Below, in pieces: positions 1 through 10,280 of a stretch of 64,000 bases of DNA. The stretch lies in contig CH001351.1 in assembly GCA_000149265.1 (NCBI GenBank), positions 50,054 to 114,053 of the forward strand, written 5' to 3'. The stretch is from Ciona savignyi. Taxonomy: Eukaryota > Chordata > Ascidiacea > Phlebobranchia > Cionidae. The notes below the pieces were generated by a model. That model saw only the letters and a list, made by a program, of their open reading frames with translations, had not been told where the DNA came from and did no database searches. Each line of letters begins with the position of its first letter. Position 1 is the stretch's first letter. The position numbers and the translations under genes were made by a program.

Positions 1-164
1 ATTCAACCAGGGTTAACTAACTTTCTTTGAAATAATAATAACTCTTGTAATTTTCAATAATTTAGAAAATCATTTTTGCTTAGCAGAGCTGCAGAGCTCA
101 CTTTCAAAGTGTAGTAACAAAGACACAAATATGTAGTTTTAATTTCCTTTATGAAGTATTTAAA

Positions 165-611
165 TACAGTGGAACCCCGCTTGACGACCACCTCGATAAC
201 ACGACCACCTTTTTATCAGGACCATTTCAGTCAAGTAATTTACTATGGTAATGCATTGCATTCTGTTTCAATAACGCGATCACCCCGGTCTCCAGACCAG
301 GACCGCAATATTTTTTTGCTAAAGCGACCACCTTTGTCACCAAAATAATCAGTTTAAATTTCTTTTGTAATCAAAACATAAGATTACAAGAGAGCGTACA
401 CAAAACACACACAAAGAAAACTGTAGCAAACAAGAAATGAATTTTATAAAATAAACTTTAGAACTAACAGTTGGTTAAAATCATTTTGTAAAAAATAATG
501 GCATTTAGTAGAAATTTAGTAAAAAGCAAAATTTGCTAACACGACCACCCCGCTAATGCGACCGCTTTGATACGGTCCCATATGTGGTCAGGTAAGTGGG
601 GTCCCACTGTA
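165..611. mobile_element. Non-autonomous pogo/Tc1-like DNA element (MITE)
   Basis: The ends form a terminal inverted repeat, TACAGTGGAACCCCGCT on the left against TACAGTGGGACCCCACTT read inward from the right, with TA at each boundary as expected of the Tc1/mariner/pogo superfamily. The 447 bp interior repeats the motif CACGACCACC near both ends and has no transposase. Family assignment rests on TIR shape and the TA target only. Confidence 0.7.
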
Positions 612-623
612 CTTTGCCGCAAT

Positions 624-900
624 ACGGTCGTGTGGCCGAATGGTTAACGTTCGAAACTTTGTTCGAAAAAAAAACAAAAAAAAACTGTACCTTGCTGCTA
701 AAGAATTTGTCCGACCGACCAGTTTAGTGGATTAGTTCGACGCCTTTTAACCAAAGGGTTGCTGGGTCTGGTCTCTAGTCGGTTTGTGTCCTTGCGCAAG
801 GACAATGTCTGAACCATTAGGCCTACTACCAAATTGAGGAAAAGTATAAATCATACGCTACAAACTGCAATAGCTATGGTAACTTAACGATGCTGGCGGT
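624..900 (+). repeat. Diverged SINE pieces (tRNA-like repeat then main SINE)
   Basis: A short tRNA-like fragment at 624-660 (GTGTGGCCGAATGGTTAACG, an A-box-like sequence) is followed at about 709-900 by a strongly diverged, deleted copy of the main SINE, recognisable by CCAGTTTAGTGG, the B-box-like region and the downstream TGAACC and CAATAGCT motifs. Confidence 0.5.
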
Positions 901-1192
901 ATAATCGGGACATCTGTTGCGTTTTTCCTTTCACAAGCCTAAACAAGAAACTACTTTCCGAAGTTAGTAGCCTACTATTCATTTTCCAAACCAGCAAATA
1001 AAAACTAAACACAACATCAGAAAGCGCCAAACTCAAACACAAATGACATGATAAATAAAGTTAATAAATATGTTATTTGTATGTTTAAGAGTATTTTCAC
1101 ATATGAGTTGTCAAATAGCCGTTCTTATTTTATGCGGTGAAAAAAGTTTCCGAATAACCAAAGCGCAGGTCGATTTATTTAATTTTTTTACC

Positions 1193-1297
1193 GGGATGGG
1201 TTTCGATCCATAGATGAGCTGTTTACCAAGACCGTTTATATATAGGGGGCAGTATATGTATCGGTCGCGTTAAACATTCGGCGAGACGACCGTACCA
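1193..1297 (-). repeat. tRNA-like repeat (second SINE family)
   Basis: Reverse complement reads GGTCGTCTCGCCGAATG, then CGATACATATA and a degraded TCGAAAC B-box-like end. The same unit recurs at 28197, 33345, 36766, 46618, 54932, 56312 and 59390. None folds as an intact tRNA, so it is a dispersed repeat rather than a tRNA gene. Confidence 0.5.
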
Positions 1298-1418
1298 GGT
1301 CGATTTATTTTGTTTTATGTAAATATTGATACTGTAGGTATATCAGAGAAGGGAAACCCCCATACGTCATTACCTTTTTCTCGCTTTTGTATTGGACTTT
1401 GAAATGCAAGGAGCATGG

Positions 1419-1610
1419 GACAACACTAAAAGGCTAGAAAGCGGGAAGGAGGGAAACTGCTCACTAAAACTATGGAAATTAATTATAACCCTGCTATAAA
1501 AACTAATATTAAACCCAGAACTAACCCTAACTCTTACCCCATGTTTAAAACTAACTCTTAAGCGCTAATCTTTATTTAAATTTGCAGTTTCCCTCCTTTT
1601 AGTTTTCACC
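1419..1610 (+). mobile_element. MITE-A copy (hAT-type) with target duplication
   Basis: The inverted-repeat ends (GACAACACTAAAAGG... and ...CCTTTTAGTTTTCACC) are flanked by the direct repeat AGGAGCATGG at 1409-1418 and 1611-1620. The subterminal arms GGGAGGGAAACTGC and GCAGTTTCCCTCC bracket an interior rich in CTAACCCTAA-like motifs. Other copies show 8 bp duplications, which fits the hAT superfamily. No coding capacity. Confidence 0.75.
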
Positions 1611-1730
1611 AGGAGCATGGAACAAGATCTATAACTTTTAAATCCGTTGTTAACAAGCTTTAATATAGCCTATGCAGCAACAGTATTATGTACATTGTAC
1701 TTATATTCAATTATTCTTCATTTTTTATAG

Positions 1731-2096
1731 CTGGTTCGACAGATTACTTTAGTGGTTTAGTGCGACACCTTTCAACCGAAAGGTTAAACCTGTAAACTGG
1801 TCGCTAGCTAGTCGGCTGTGTCTTTATGCTGCTCACTAAAACTATGGAAACTAACCCTAACTCTAACCACATGTTTAAAACTAACTTCAATGTCCTAATC
1901 TTTATTCAAGTCTGCAGTTTCCCTCCTTCCCGCTTTCCCTCCTTTTAGTTTTCCCCCTAAATTAAAGGAACAGCTCAATCATACACAACACACTGAATAG
2001 CTCCGGTAACCCGACGGTGGGCGTGAGATAATATGATGATTGCCCATGTGGTAACCCCCTTATTTTTCCTATTCACGGAGATAAACATGAACATTC
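1731..2096 (+). repeat. Main SINE copy split by a MITE-A fragment
   Basis: The SINE head (A-box and B-box region) lies at 1731-1828 and its 3' part (ACACAACACACTG, GTAACCCGACGGTGGGCG, AGATAAACATGAA) at 1958-2096. Its end is only 42 bp before the gankyrin start codon, so this composite forms the immediate upstream region of that gene. Confidence 0.65.
1829..1957 (+). mobile_element. MITE-A fragment inside a SINE
   Basis: It starts within the left arm (GCTCACTAAAACTATGG) and runs to the right terminus (CCTTTTAGTTTTCCCC). The left end is missing, and the SINE has lost its middle at the same place, so insertion was accompanied or followed by a deletion. Confidence 0.6.
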
Positions 2097-2138
2097 TATA
2101 CAGAATATTAGGTACTCAATTCACTAGAAATATACAAT

Positions 2139-5100
2139 ATGACGTCTGGTGTATCGGATAATGAGATATGTAATCTCGCATATGAAGGTCAGGTGGCGCT
2201 TCTAATGCATCGGATCAAAGAAAACGGCCAAGCTGTCAAAGTTAGTGATCAGGTACCAACTGTGCAGCATGAAACTGAGGAAAATTGATTTTTAAAATGT
2301 GCAAGCAAGATAACATTTGTTTTATTTAGTTACTTTCTGTTTTGATAAAATATCCTGCCCCTCCTTTTTTATGTTTTTAATTTTCAGCTATTTCCATATT
2401 TTCGGCATATACTTGACATAATTTGTATTCTCTGTTTTTTGGTGGTAAAAGCCATTACATCTAAAATATGTATTTCAGCATGACATTGCATTTTTCATTG
2501 TAATTTTAGCAGTGCAATTTTGGGCAAAATTAATACATGTAGTAATATACAATACCTAAGGTCTTAAAAGGTTAAAAATCATTCAATTTTCCACTGAGAA
2601 TAATATCTTTCGCCTAAAAGTGATATTTTGATTTCTTTGTCCGGTTAGTCTGGTGGTTTAGTGAGAGTACGACACCTTTCAACCGAAGGGTTGCAGGTTC
2701 AAAACTCATCGCTAACTAGTTGATTGTGTTCTTGGGCATGGCACTTAAAAGACATTGCATGAACCCAGCGGGTTCTACTAAATTGAAGGAACGTGTCAAT
2801 TATACACAACACACTGAAATAGCTCCGGTAACCCGACAGTGGGCACGAGGTGATCTGACGATTGCCCGTGTGTTAACCCCCTTGGTTTTCTCATTCACGG
2901 GGATAAAAGCATAAATATCCTATTCTATGTAGTAATATATACAATCCCTAAGGTCTTGAAAGGTTAAAAATCAGTCACTTTTCTACTAAGAAAAATTTGT
3001 TCCCCCTGAAAGTGGTATCTTAGATTTTATATGTAATAGAATGGTAATTCACATATTGTCACAGTCGGGTAGGAGTCCTCTCCACTGGGCGGTATCAGCT
3101 GGGAAGAGGGAGGTCGTTGATCTGCTGATCGATAACAACGCAGATGTTAATAGTTGTGACGATGTAAGTTTTGTCACAAATTTCCTAGTTATGAATTAGG
3201 AATGTATAATACTAGATAGTGTGAGAATAAAGATTTCATGTTAGATTGAAAGATAATCCGAATAACATAACTTAACATATTTCCAACTTCCTTCTATATA
3301 TTGCAACTACATATACAACAAGCATTTAAACAGTGTTGCCGGAATTAATAACTTCAACCCACCTGTGCATCCTTGTTTTGAGAGTGCGTAATAATTTGGT
3401 GAACACTGGTCGCAGCGCTGACCCTTGACGCCGGTTAAACATTTTCCTCTTTGACTAAATATATAATACTAGACAGTGTAAAAAAACAATGAACCGGATC
3501 CGGAATACTAATTTTTAATTTGATGAGACATTTCTGGTTATATTTCTTCCACTTTCAATAATTAAAGCTGGAGGCCACTGTTTGAACAGAGGTATTTAGG
3601 ACAGTTCACATAATAGCCTCACCTAAAAACACCACAAGACACAAAAAGCTTTGTAATCATGTATAAAAATTATTATTCTGCACTTTATGCCTATTGCTCA
3701 AACTAACAACCTAACTAACAACCTAATGCATTATGCTCCAATGAATGCCCCAACTTTCACAGTTATTAACTGATCAATGTTCCAAAAATCAAGTATTTTC
3801 TAAAATGTTTCATTTTACTCATAACGGTTGCAGGTATGAAACTGGTCGCTTGCTAATTAAGACTCTTAGCGGACATTGCCTGAACCAAGTGGATTAATAG
3901 GTTCTGCCAAAACTGAAGAAATGTATTGTTCCTACACAACACACTGTTAATAACCTGATGCTCTAATATGGGCATGCCTTACCATAGTACACAACCGACT
4001 AGCTAGTGACCAGTGTCGTACCTACAACCTTTTGGTCGTAAGGCGTCTTACTAAACTACCAGACTAACCGGTCGGACATATAAGTTGATATCCAAACAAC
4101 CCAGAGTGAGTGGTCCCCCCTCCACATCGCTGCTTCCACGGGGAACCAAGCGATTCTCTCCCTCCTCATCTCCCGAGGGTCGAAGGTCAACGCTCGGAAC
4201 AACAACCAGCAAACTCCTCTTCACTACGCTGCATCCCGGGATCGATTGGAAGCCGCGCAAGCGATCCTGGCGTGCGGGGGGGACCCAGATGCGTCCGACC
4301 ACCTGGGAGCCACCCCCCTCCATCGCGCAGCGTCGAAGGGGAACACGAAGATGCTGCAACTTCTTCTCGCACACAGCGCTAACTTGAACCTCCAAGATTC
4401 TGAGGGGAATACCCCATTGTGAGTTGCGTAGTATGTCATTTATATCCTGACAGGTGTAAAATCTCATTAAATAATACATCTTAAGTTATTGACTAATTAC
4501 TTGGCCCCACGATCCATTTGCTGGAGCTATTTTAGTATGTTGCATAATTGAGATGTTTCTTTAATTTTATAGGTTTAATCCAAAAAGTGATTTTTTAGTT
4601 CCAGTAGGAATAACCTAAGCCCAATAATTCACTTAGTTCAGGCAATGTTTGCTTAATGCCTTGCTTATGAACACCAATTAAAGATCAGTTTTAATCCCAC
4701 AACCCTTCTACTTATGGTGAAAACCATGGTTGTTCCTACACAGTCGGAGCTGGCGACTAAGCTGTGTTGCAGCTTATATCTGATGTGACTAAGTATGTAC
4801 CACATAGCAGATATAATGCATTGCATTCACAGACATCTTGCTTGCGATGAAGGAAGATTGAACGAAGCTCGACTTCTTATAGAAGCCGGAGCTGATTGTT
4901 CACTTTTGAACCGGGTGAGTGAGGTATAGGGGTCGGGATATGTGGTGGGTATTTCGGGTGGGGGTTTTGTGTTTAGGGGGTGTATTGGGGGGAGAAACAA
5001 TTATGTCAGTTGAATGCTGAATATTACGGGTAGGTCCTTTTTTTTAATTGTTTTAATTTTTCCATGACAGATTATAACCACTGTCGTGTTCCCCCCTCCC

Positions 5101-5417
5101 TTTTGCTGTATTTTAAGTGTGTTTTTTGGGTTAACGTAACTATGAGCCAGGTTATCCTAACACTGAACTATTATTAGTTTATTTATTATTTTCCATCGCA
5201 ATAAATAGCAGCAAATAATTTAAACCAATGCAAAAAATAGGAAAAGACGGTAGAACAAACGGTCATTAAAATACGCAGTTTTTAAAATTATAAATATTAA
5301 TTATAGCAAACGCGGCCACCAAACTAACCCCATATTCACACCTAGGATGAGAAAACCCCACTTAGAATGGCGACCGAATCTATGAGAAACCAATTACAGC
5401 CGTCCCGTATGGGCTAG
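2139..5417 (+). CDS. PSMD10: 26S proteasome non-ATPase subunit 10 (gankyrin), 5 exons
   Basis: Exons are 2139-2252, 3065-3163, 4105-4418, 4833-4914 and 5346-5417. All introns are GT-AG and the phases close to 226 codons, the length of human gankyrin. The protein is a stack of ankyrin repeats (PLHWA, PLHIAA, PLHYAA, PLHRAA, LHLAC). In the family it is an assembly chaperone that binds the C-terminal domain of the proteasome ATPase Rpt3/PSMC4 and, in vertebrates, MDM2 and RB1. The RB-binding LxCxE motif is present as LACDE at residues 178-182, the same position as in human. The N-terminus (VSDNEICNLAYEGQ) aligns with human VSNLMVCNLAYSGK, which supports the start. SINE copies lie in introns 1-3, one of them ending about 25 bp before exon 3. 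The C-terminus (LRMATESMRNQL) is diverged from vertebrates. Confidence 0.95.
2538..3035 (+). repeat. Pair of ~100 bp direct repeats flanking a SINE, gankyrin intron 1
   Basis: The segment at 2538-2636 (GTAGTAATATACAATACC...) recurs with substitutions at 2927-3035 (GTAGTAATATATACAATCCC...). Between them lies a single SINE. The repeats are far longer than a SINE target duplication. Confidence 0.65.
2639..2925 (+). repeat. Main SINE copy, gankyrin intron 1
   Basis: Nearly full-length: A-box region GGTTAGTCTGGTGGTTTAGT, B-box region GGTTGCAGGTTCAAAAC, body motifs GAACCCAGCGG, ACACAACACACTG and CCCCCTTGGTTTTC, and a tail of ATCC repeats. The tRNA-like head marks it as a tRNA-derived SINE. Confidence 0.85.
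3823..4079. repeat. Two convergent SINE fragments, gankyrin intron 2
   Basis: About 3823-3985 is a diverged plus-strand copy (GGTTGCAGG...GAAACTGGTCG...). Positions 3989-4079 are the tRNA-like head of a minus-strand copy ending CAGACTAACCGGTCGGACA. The latter lies 25 bp from the exon 3 acceptor. Confidence 0.7.
4505..4720 (-). repeat. Old, diverged SINE copy, gankyrin intron 3
   Basis: Reverse-strand landmarks survive in order: GGAGCTATT, GTGTTG-like, TTTCTTTAATTT, AGTTCAGGCAATGT, CCTTGC and CACAACCCTTC. It is heavily mutated compared with the neighbouring copies. Confidence 0.55.
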
Positions 5418-5594
5418 CTTCTTCATTTCAATGTTTGTGGTTTCAGTAACTGTGCTTTTCATTCAAATTCCAATTTTATGTTTCCGTTTATATACTCTTG
5501 CCGTGAAATGTTGTGTAAGTTTAGTTTTAACTTTTTTTCTTCGTACGACATACACCGTTGTTATTATTATTATGATAGACGAAACAGAAACAGG

Positions 5595-5638
5595 AATAAA
5601 CGGCAAAAAAACAAAAGTCTTTACAACGCGGTAATAAA
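5595..5638 (+). terminator. Candidate poly(A) signals for gankyrin
   Basis: AATAAA occurs at 5595-5600 and 5633-5638, about 180-220 bp past the gankyrin stop. The surrounding sequence belongs to a dispersed repeat, so use is uncertain. Confidence 0.35.
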
Positions 5639-5919
5639 GTAATTGGAAAGTATATACACATATACTACATTATTGGTGCAAAACTTATTTTCAAGACTCT
5701 AAAAAGTAAAAAAAAAAAAACTGAAAATAAATAAAAATAATATGCTAGTTTGGACTTGTTCGATTTGAAGTGACTTTATTGTTCTTTGTTTGGAAATAAT
5801 CACAAAACATTTGGATTGTCTGTAACAATGCACTCATTGTGCCTTGAAGCTTCTTTATTGCTGGACAATGGTTATTATGAATCACTCATTGTAACGTTGC
5901 TTCTATGATAACAAGTGAT

Positions 5920-6062
5920 ATTATCACCGAATAGCTTGGTGGGCTTGTGCGTCGCCTTTCACCCGAAATATTATAGGTAGGCGCGAGGTGATCTGACGAT
6001 TACCCATGTGATAACACGCCTTAGCGTTTCCATTCATTGGGATAAACATGAATATCTTACTT
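5920..6062 (+). repeat. Internally deleted SINE
   Basis: The head (GCTTGGTGGGCTTGTGCGTCGCCTTTCA) joins directly to the 3' body (GGCGCGAGGTGATCTGACG...GGGATAAACATGAA), with the centre missing. Confidence 0.65.
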
Positions 6063-6264
6063 AACAATGAAAAATAGCTCCGGTATCTACTAGGCGCGAA
6101 ATGATTCAAATATTACTCGTCTTATAAATCCCTCTGTGTATGCTATCTTACAAGTGTGTAAAACTGATAGTTCTACATCTACTTATTCTACTTTGCGTCA
6201 AATAATTTAGAAATGTATTCCGCAGTGATAAATACTTCATGTAAATTCCATAATTAATATAGAT

Positions 6265-6552
6265 AGAATATTCATATTTATCCCCGTGAATTGGAAAACC
6301 AAGGGGGTTAACACTCGGGCAATTGTCAGATCATCTCGCGCCCACCGTCGGGTTACCGGAGCTATTGCAGTGTGTTGTGTATGATTGACACGTTCCTTTA
6401 ATTTGGTAGAACCCATTAATCCGCTGGGTTCAGGCAATGTCCGTAAAGTGCCTTGCTCAAGGACACAACTGACTAGCTAGCGAACAGTTTCGAATCTGCA
6501 ACCATTCGGCTGAGAAGCAACGCACTTTACCACTGAGCTAATCTGTCTGGCC
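6265..6552 (-). repeat. Full-length main SINE
   Basis: Complete minus-strand copy from the tail (ATATTCATATTTATCCCC at the plus-strand left end) to the tRNA-like head (GAGCTAATCTGTCTGG). The plus-strand mirror of the B box reads GTTTCGAATCTGCAACC. Confidence 0.85.
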
Positions 6553-6721
6553 AATATGAGTTCCCCTGCAGGTATATATGTGTTCCCCTGCAGGAAATTA
6601 GCGAAAACCCGAACTGGTAAACCAATTCTTGTGACCGAATGGTTAACGCGGTTCAATCAGATATCGATTCATATGTAATAACTGCTTAGCGACCAACCAC
6701 GGTAAAAAAACAATTTTGGAA

Positions 6722-6727
6722 TTTATT
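6722..6727 (-). terminator. Candidate poly(A) signal of the acidic-protein gene
   Basis: AATAAA on the minus strand, about 240 bp downstream of the stop codon at 6969-6971. Confidence 0.35.
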
Positions 6728-6968
6728 GTTATTTCCTCTGCAACTAACAAGAAGCGGAAAAAACAAAACTGAAAAACATATGCAAATTTAGATGTTTTCT
6801 ATGTGGATTTCGATCCTAACGAGGCTTAGAAACACCTCCTAGTTTCCAGGTGCACCGAATTATTATCGTGGGCTGAATTAAGCCCAAGCACACCTCACAC
6901 AACCCCAGTGTAAGACAGGTTATGGAGTTGAACCCATTACCACTAACGCAACCAGTTGTGTCCACTTG

Positions 6969-9900
6969 TTACTGCTGATTGGTCGGTTCGTACTCGTTGC
7001 AACTCGATAATTGGTCCTCCTTCACACGTGGATCGGTGACGTCCTCCAAAAACGGGGAATACCCGCCGTAACATTCTGGAAAGTGTGTTTTTAGTTATAA
7101 CGTAACATGGTATTGACGTAACATGGTGATGCAGTAACATGGTGATGTCCGTTAAGTGCTTTGTCCAAGAACAAAAAAGCGACCAGTTTCAAATCTTAAA
7201 CCATCAGGCTATAAGGCGACGCATTAACCCAAGTTATTTTGTTGGTGTTAATAACTTATAATGTAACATGATAGTTAGGGTAGAGTATTCGTTCGTTGAA
7301 ATCAAGGTAATGGGAACAAGTCAAGTCATCATGTACACAATTCGAGTCATTTGCTATTTGGGCCGAAACCTTTAACATGGCATGTTTAATTCAAGTCAAA
7401 CTGCTTGGAACTTTTTAAAGTTAAGTTTATAATCCGACGGGTTAGTCTGGTGGTTTTTAGCCAAATGGTTTCAGGTACGAAATTGGTCGCTACCTAGTAG
7501 GTTGTGTTCTTGGGAAAGGCACTTAACGGGTATTGCATGAACCCAACGGATTAATGGGTTTTACTAAATTTAACAAATGTGTCTATCCTACAAATGTACC
7601 CCTGCAATAAATAGTGGAACAATTAAAACGATATCTTTTAGAAGTGTCGCAACGGAATGACTCGAGTCAATCCATTTTAACGTTTTAAAACGAGTCAAGG
7701 CATTACAACAGTGGTCCACGTAGTATCCCGGTCCAGGCAGACAAATATAAAAAAGAAATATGGGAATAGGTATAATATTCTCACCCCGTGCACGCCTGTC
7801 GTAGTCATCAATATTGCTGTATTCCTCGTCCCAACACGTGTAGTTGGTGAGGTTCGGATCCACAGCTATTTCATCGTCACATTCCTCGGCCATCCTCATA
7901 TCATTCTGCATGATGTCGTCCTGGTACAATGAACTAAACAATCGTTGGTATCACGTCATACTTTAATTATCACGGGTTGGTATCATATGATAGATAATCA
8001 CGACACGAGTTGGTATCATATGATAGATAATCACATGGGTTGGTATCATATGATAGATAATCACGACATGAGTTGGTATCATATGATGGATAATCACGAC
8101 ATGAGTTGGTATCATATGATAGATAATCACATGGGTTGGTATCATATGTTAGATAATCACGACACGAGTTGGTATCATATGATATATAATCACGACATGG
8201 GTTGGTATCATATGATAGATAATCACGACAGAGTTGGTATCATATGATGGATAATCACATGGGTTGGTATTATATGATGGATAATCACGACATGAGTTGG
8301 CATCATATGATAGATAAACACATGGGTTGGCATCATGTGATGGATAATCACATGGGTTGGTATCATATGATGGATAATCACATATAATCACGACATGAGT
8401 TGGCATCATATGATAGATAATCACGACATGAGTTGGTATCATATGATAGATAATCACGACATGGGTTGGTATCATATGATGGATAATCACGATCATATGA
8501 TAGATAATCACGATCATTTGATGGATAATCACGATCAATTGATGGATAATCACGATCATTTGATAGATAATCACGATCATATGATAGATAATCACGAAAC
8601 ACACAATTACATACTTTGCTTTAGACATGGAAGATCCATCGGAGTCGCCTCCTCCACTTGAATATTCAATTTCGTCAATATCGCTGACGTCACCACAATC
8701 GTCATACTCGTCATCATCGTCTGCGTCATCACCGCCGGAATCACCGCCTCCGTCACTTCCGCTGTCTATACAAGTCGCGTTATGACGTAACAACTATCGT
8801 GACGTGCAATGGTCACCTGATTCGTCGGAATCATCGCTGTCCTCAAGGGCGCCATCTAGATTCAGACATTTCCAGCAGAGCAGCGCCGACACCACTGATG
8901 ACGTAACGGACTGGAAGCTCTTCCGACTCTGCGCTACACTCCCCCGGTTTTTCCGCGCACCACCATAACCTTTCCACGCGACCGCGCCGGGGGACGACAC
9001 GTATTGCACGTTGCGCACCACGGGTTGGTGGAGTATGCGAAGATCCACCGGTTTCGGTTCGATTTCCACCGGAGAGTAAAACGACGACTCCGTATTGTAA
9101 AATGTAGGAGGGGTCAATTTGCATACGGGTATTCCCCTCCTATGAGAAGGCATTTGTACTGTGGAACCGCGGGAAACAATTAAAACGGGTTTGTATCGAA
9201 CGCTACCGTCCAACTTTCTAACGACTAGATAATTTCTTTGTTTGTTATTTAGTGTGACGTCACAATTTTTCGTGGATCTTGAGTTCTGTGTTGTGGTTGC
9301 TTTGTTAATACTGCCGTTAGTGCTCGAATGGCTTGCATATTGGGTTTCTGTGTGTGGGGGGTTCCCCGAACTCGATCCCACTATCTTCAAGGGGCTGAGT
9401 CGTTGTTGGATTCGTCGGATGTTCTGGTCGATCCTGGATTGGAACAATTCGTCCCGTTTCTGCATGACGACCTTTAACTGAAAGTAGATTCGGGTGGACA
9501 ACTGGAACCAGGATGGGATATTCATGTTTATTCCCGTGAATGGAAAACCAAGGGGGTTATCACACGGGCAATCGTCAGATCACCTCGCGCCCACCGTCAG
9601 GTTGCCGGAGATATTGCAGTGTGTTGTATATGATACACACGTTCCTTTAATTTGGTAGAACCCATTAAGTCGCTGGGTTCAGGCAATGTCCGTTGAGTGC
9701 CTTACCCAAGGACACAACCGACTTGCTAACGACTAGTTTTGAGCCTTAACCTTTTGATTAAAAGGCGACGCACCGCCAGACTAGCCGGCCGGACTTAATG
9801 GAAAACGCATGGGGCGTTAACAATCGTCAGATTATCCACCCACATTGTCAGGTTACCGAAGCTATTACAGTTTGTTGTGTATGATTTATAAGTTACTTCA

Positions 9901-10280
9901 ATTTATTAGAACCCATTATTTAACTGGGTTTAGGCGATGTCCGTTAAGTGCCTTGTCCGTCACAACTGACTAGCTAAAACAGTTACTAAACTGCATCTTT
10001 CGCTTGGAAGGCGACGAACTACGTAATCTATCGGTGGGTATGAGGTAATCTGACGATTACCCACGTTATAACGTCCATTTCGTTTTCTCATTCATTGGAA
10101 ATAACATGAATATCCTTTCATACCATAGAAAAACTATCAGGCTATTAACATATTAACATTACATAGCTGTCCACCTACACTCACCGTATCGCACTGAGGA
10201 ATTACATCATCGGCTTGCCTGTTGACTTCTGCTGTGGCTTGCAACGAACATTGCAATTTGTTTTCCAATTCCCGAGCCAT
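6969..10280 (-). CDS. Uncharacterised acidic protein, 5 exons, 395 aa
   Basis: Exons in transcript order: 10185-10280, 8817-9501, 8615-8765, 7785-7933 and 6969-7075. All boundaries are GT-AG and phases 0, 1, 2, 1 close exactly, giving 395 codons plus TAA. I do not recognise the family. Visible features: an N-terminal segment (residues 1-75) rich in Glu, Gln, Lys and Arg without prolines, possibly a coiled coil; a basic, Ser/Thr/Pro-rich middle (80-240); and an acidic Asp/Gly/Ser tract over roughly 250-310 (DSDDSDES, DDADDDDEYDD, SDIDEIEYSS), continuing as DDEIAVD and WDEEYSNIDDYD. No signal peptide or membrane segment is seen. The intron before exon 3 is only 51 bp. The intron between exons 3 and 4 is almost entirely a minisatellite, and the exon 2 acceptor directly follows a SINE tail. 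An acceptor-like GGCAG lies one base before the ATG. An acidic nuclear or cytoskeletal factor is possible but unsupported. Confidence 0.7.
7143..7232 (-). repeat. SINE head fragment
   Basis: Minus-strand remnant spanning the part from GATGTCCGTTAAGTGC to GGCGACGCATTAACCC. It lies in the last intron of the acidic-protein gene. Confidence 0.6.
7434..7584 (+). repeat. 5' half of a SINE
   Basis: Plus-strand head (GGGTTAGTCTGGTGG), degraded B box, and GGCACTTAACGGG through TTTTACTAAATT. The 3' half is absent. Intron 4 of the acidic-protein gene. Confidence 0.65.
7945..8596. repeat. Minisatellite filling an intron (33 bp and 21 bp units)
   Basis: About 20 tandem units. The main unit (~33 bp) contains GGTTGGTATCATATGATAGA and TAATCACGACATGA. 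From about 8480 a shorter 21 bp unit (GATAATCACGATCATATGAT) takes over. Units carry the palindromes ATCATATGAT and GATC. The array starts about 11 bp from exon 4 (7933) and ends about 19 bp from exon 3 (8615) of the acidic-protein gene, so it is essentially the whole intron. Open frames across it on both strands arise because the unit lengths are multiples of three. Confidence 0.9.
9515..10120 (-). repeat. SINE cluster (two tandem minus copies plus a plus-strand 3' fragment)
   Basis: 9515-9795 is a full-length minus-strand SINE. 9797-10030 is an older second copy in the same orientation. 10034-10120 is a plus-strand 3' piece (GGTGGGTATGAGGTAATCTG...). Together they form most of intron 1 of the acidic-protein gene, and the TATCCC-type tail of the first copy abuts the exon 2 acceptor at 9502. 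Confidence 0.8.

Noticed and set aside
1480..1560. Telomere-like CTAACCCTAA motifs
   Set aside because: They belong to the interior of MITE-A and recur in each copy; not a telomeric array.
4051..4479. 142-codon frame on the minus strand, and other frames over 4085-4439
   Set aside because: Shadows of gankyrin exon 3, which encodes ankyrin repeats on the plus strand.
7945..8793. Open frames rich in WYHMIDNHD or its mirror
   Set aside because: They run through the intronic minisatellite. Only 8615-8765 within this region is a real exon of the minus-strand gene.
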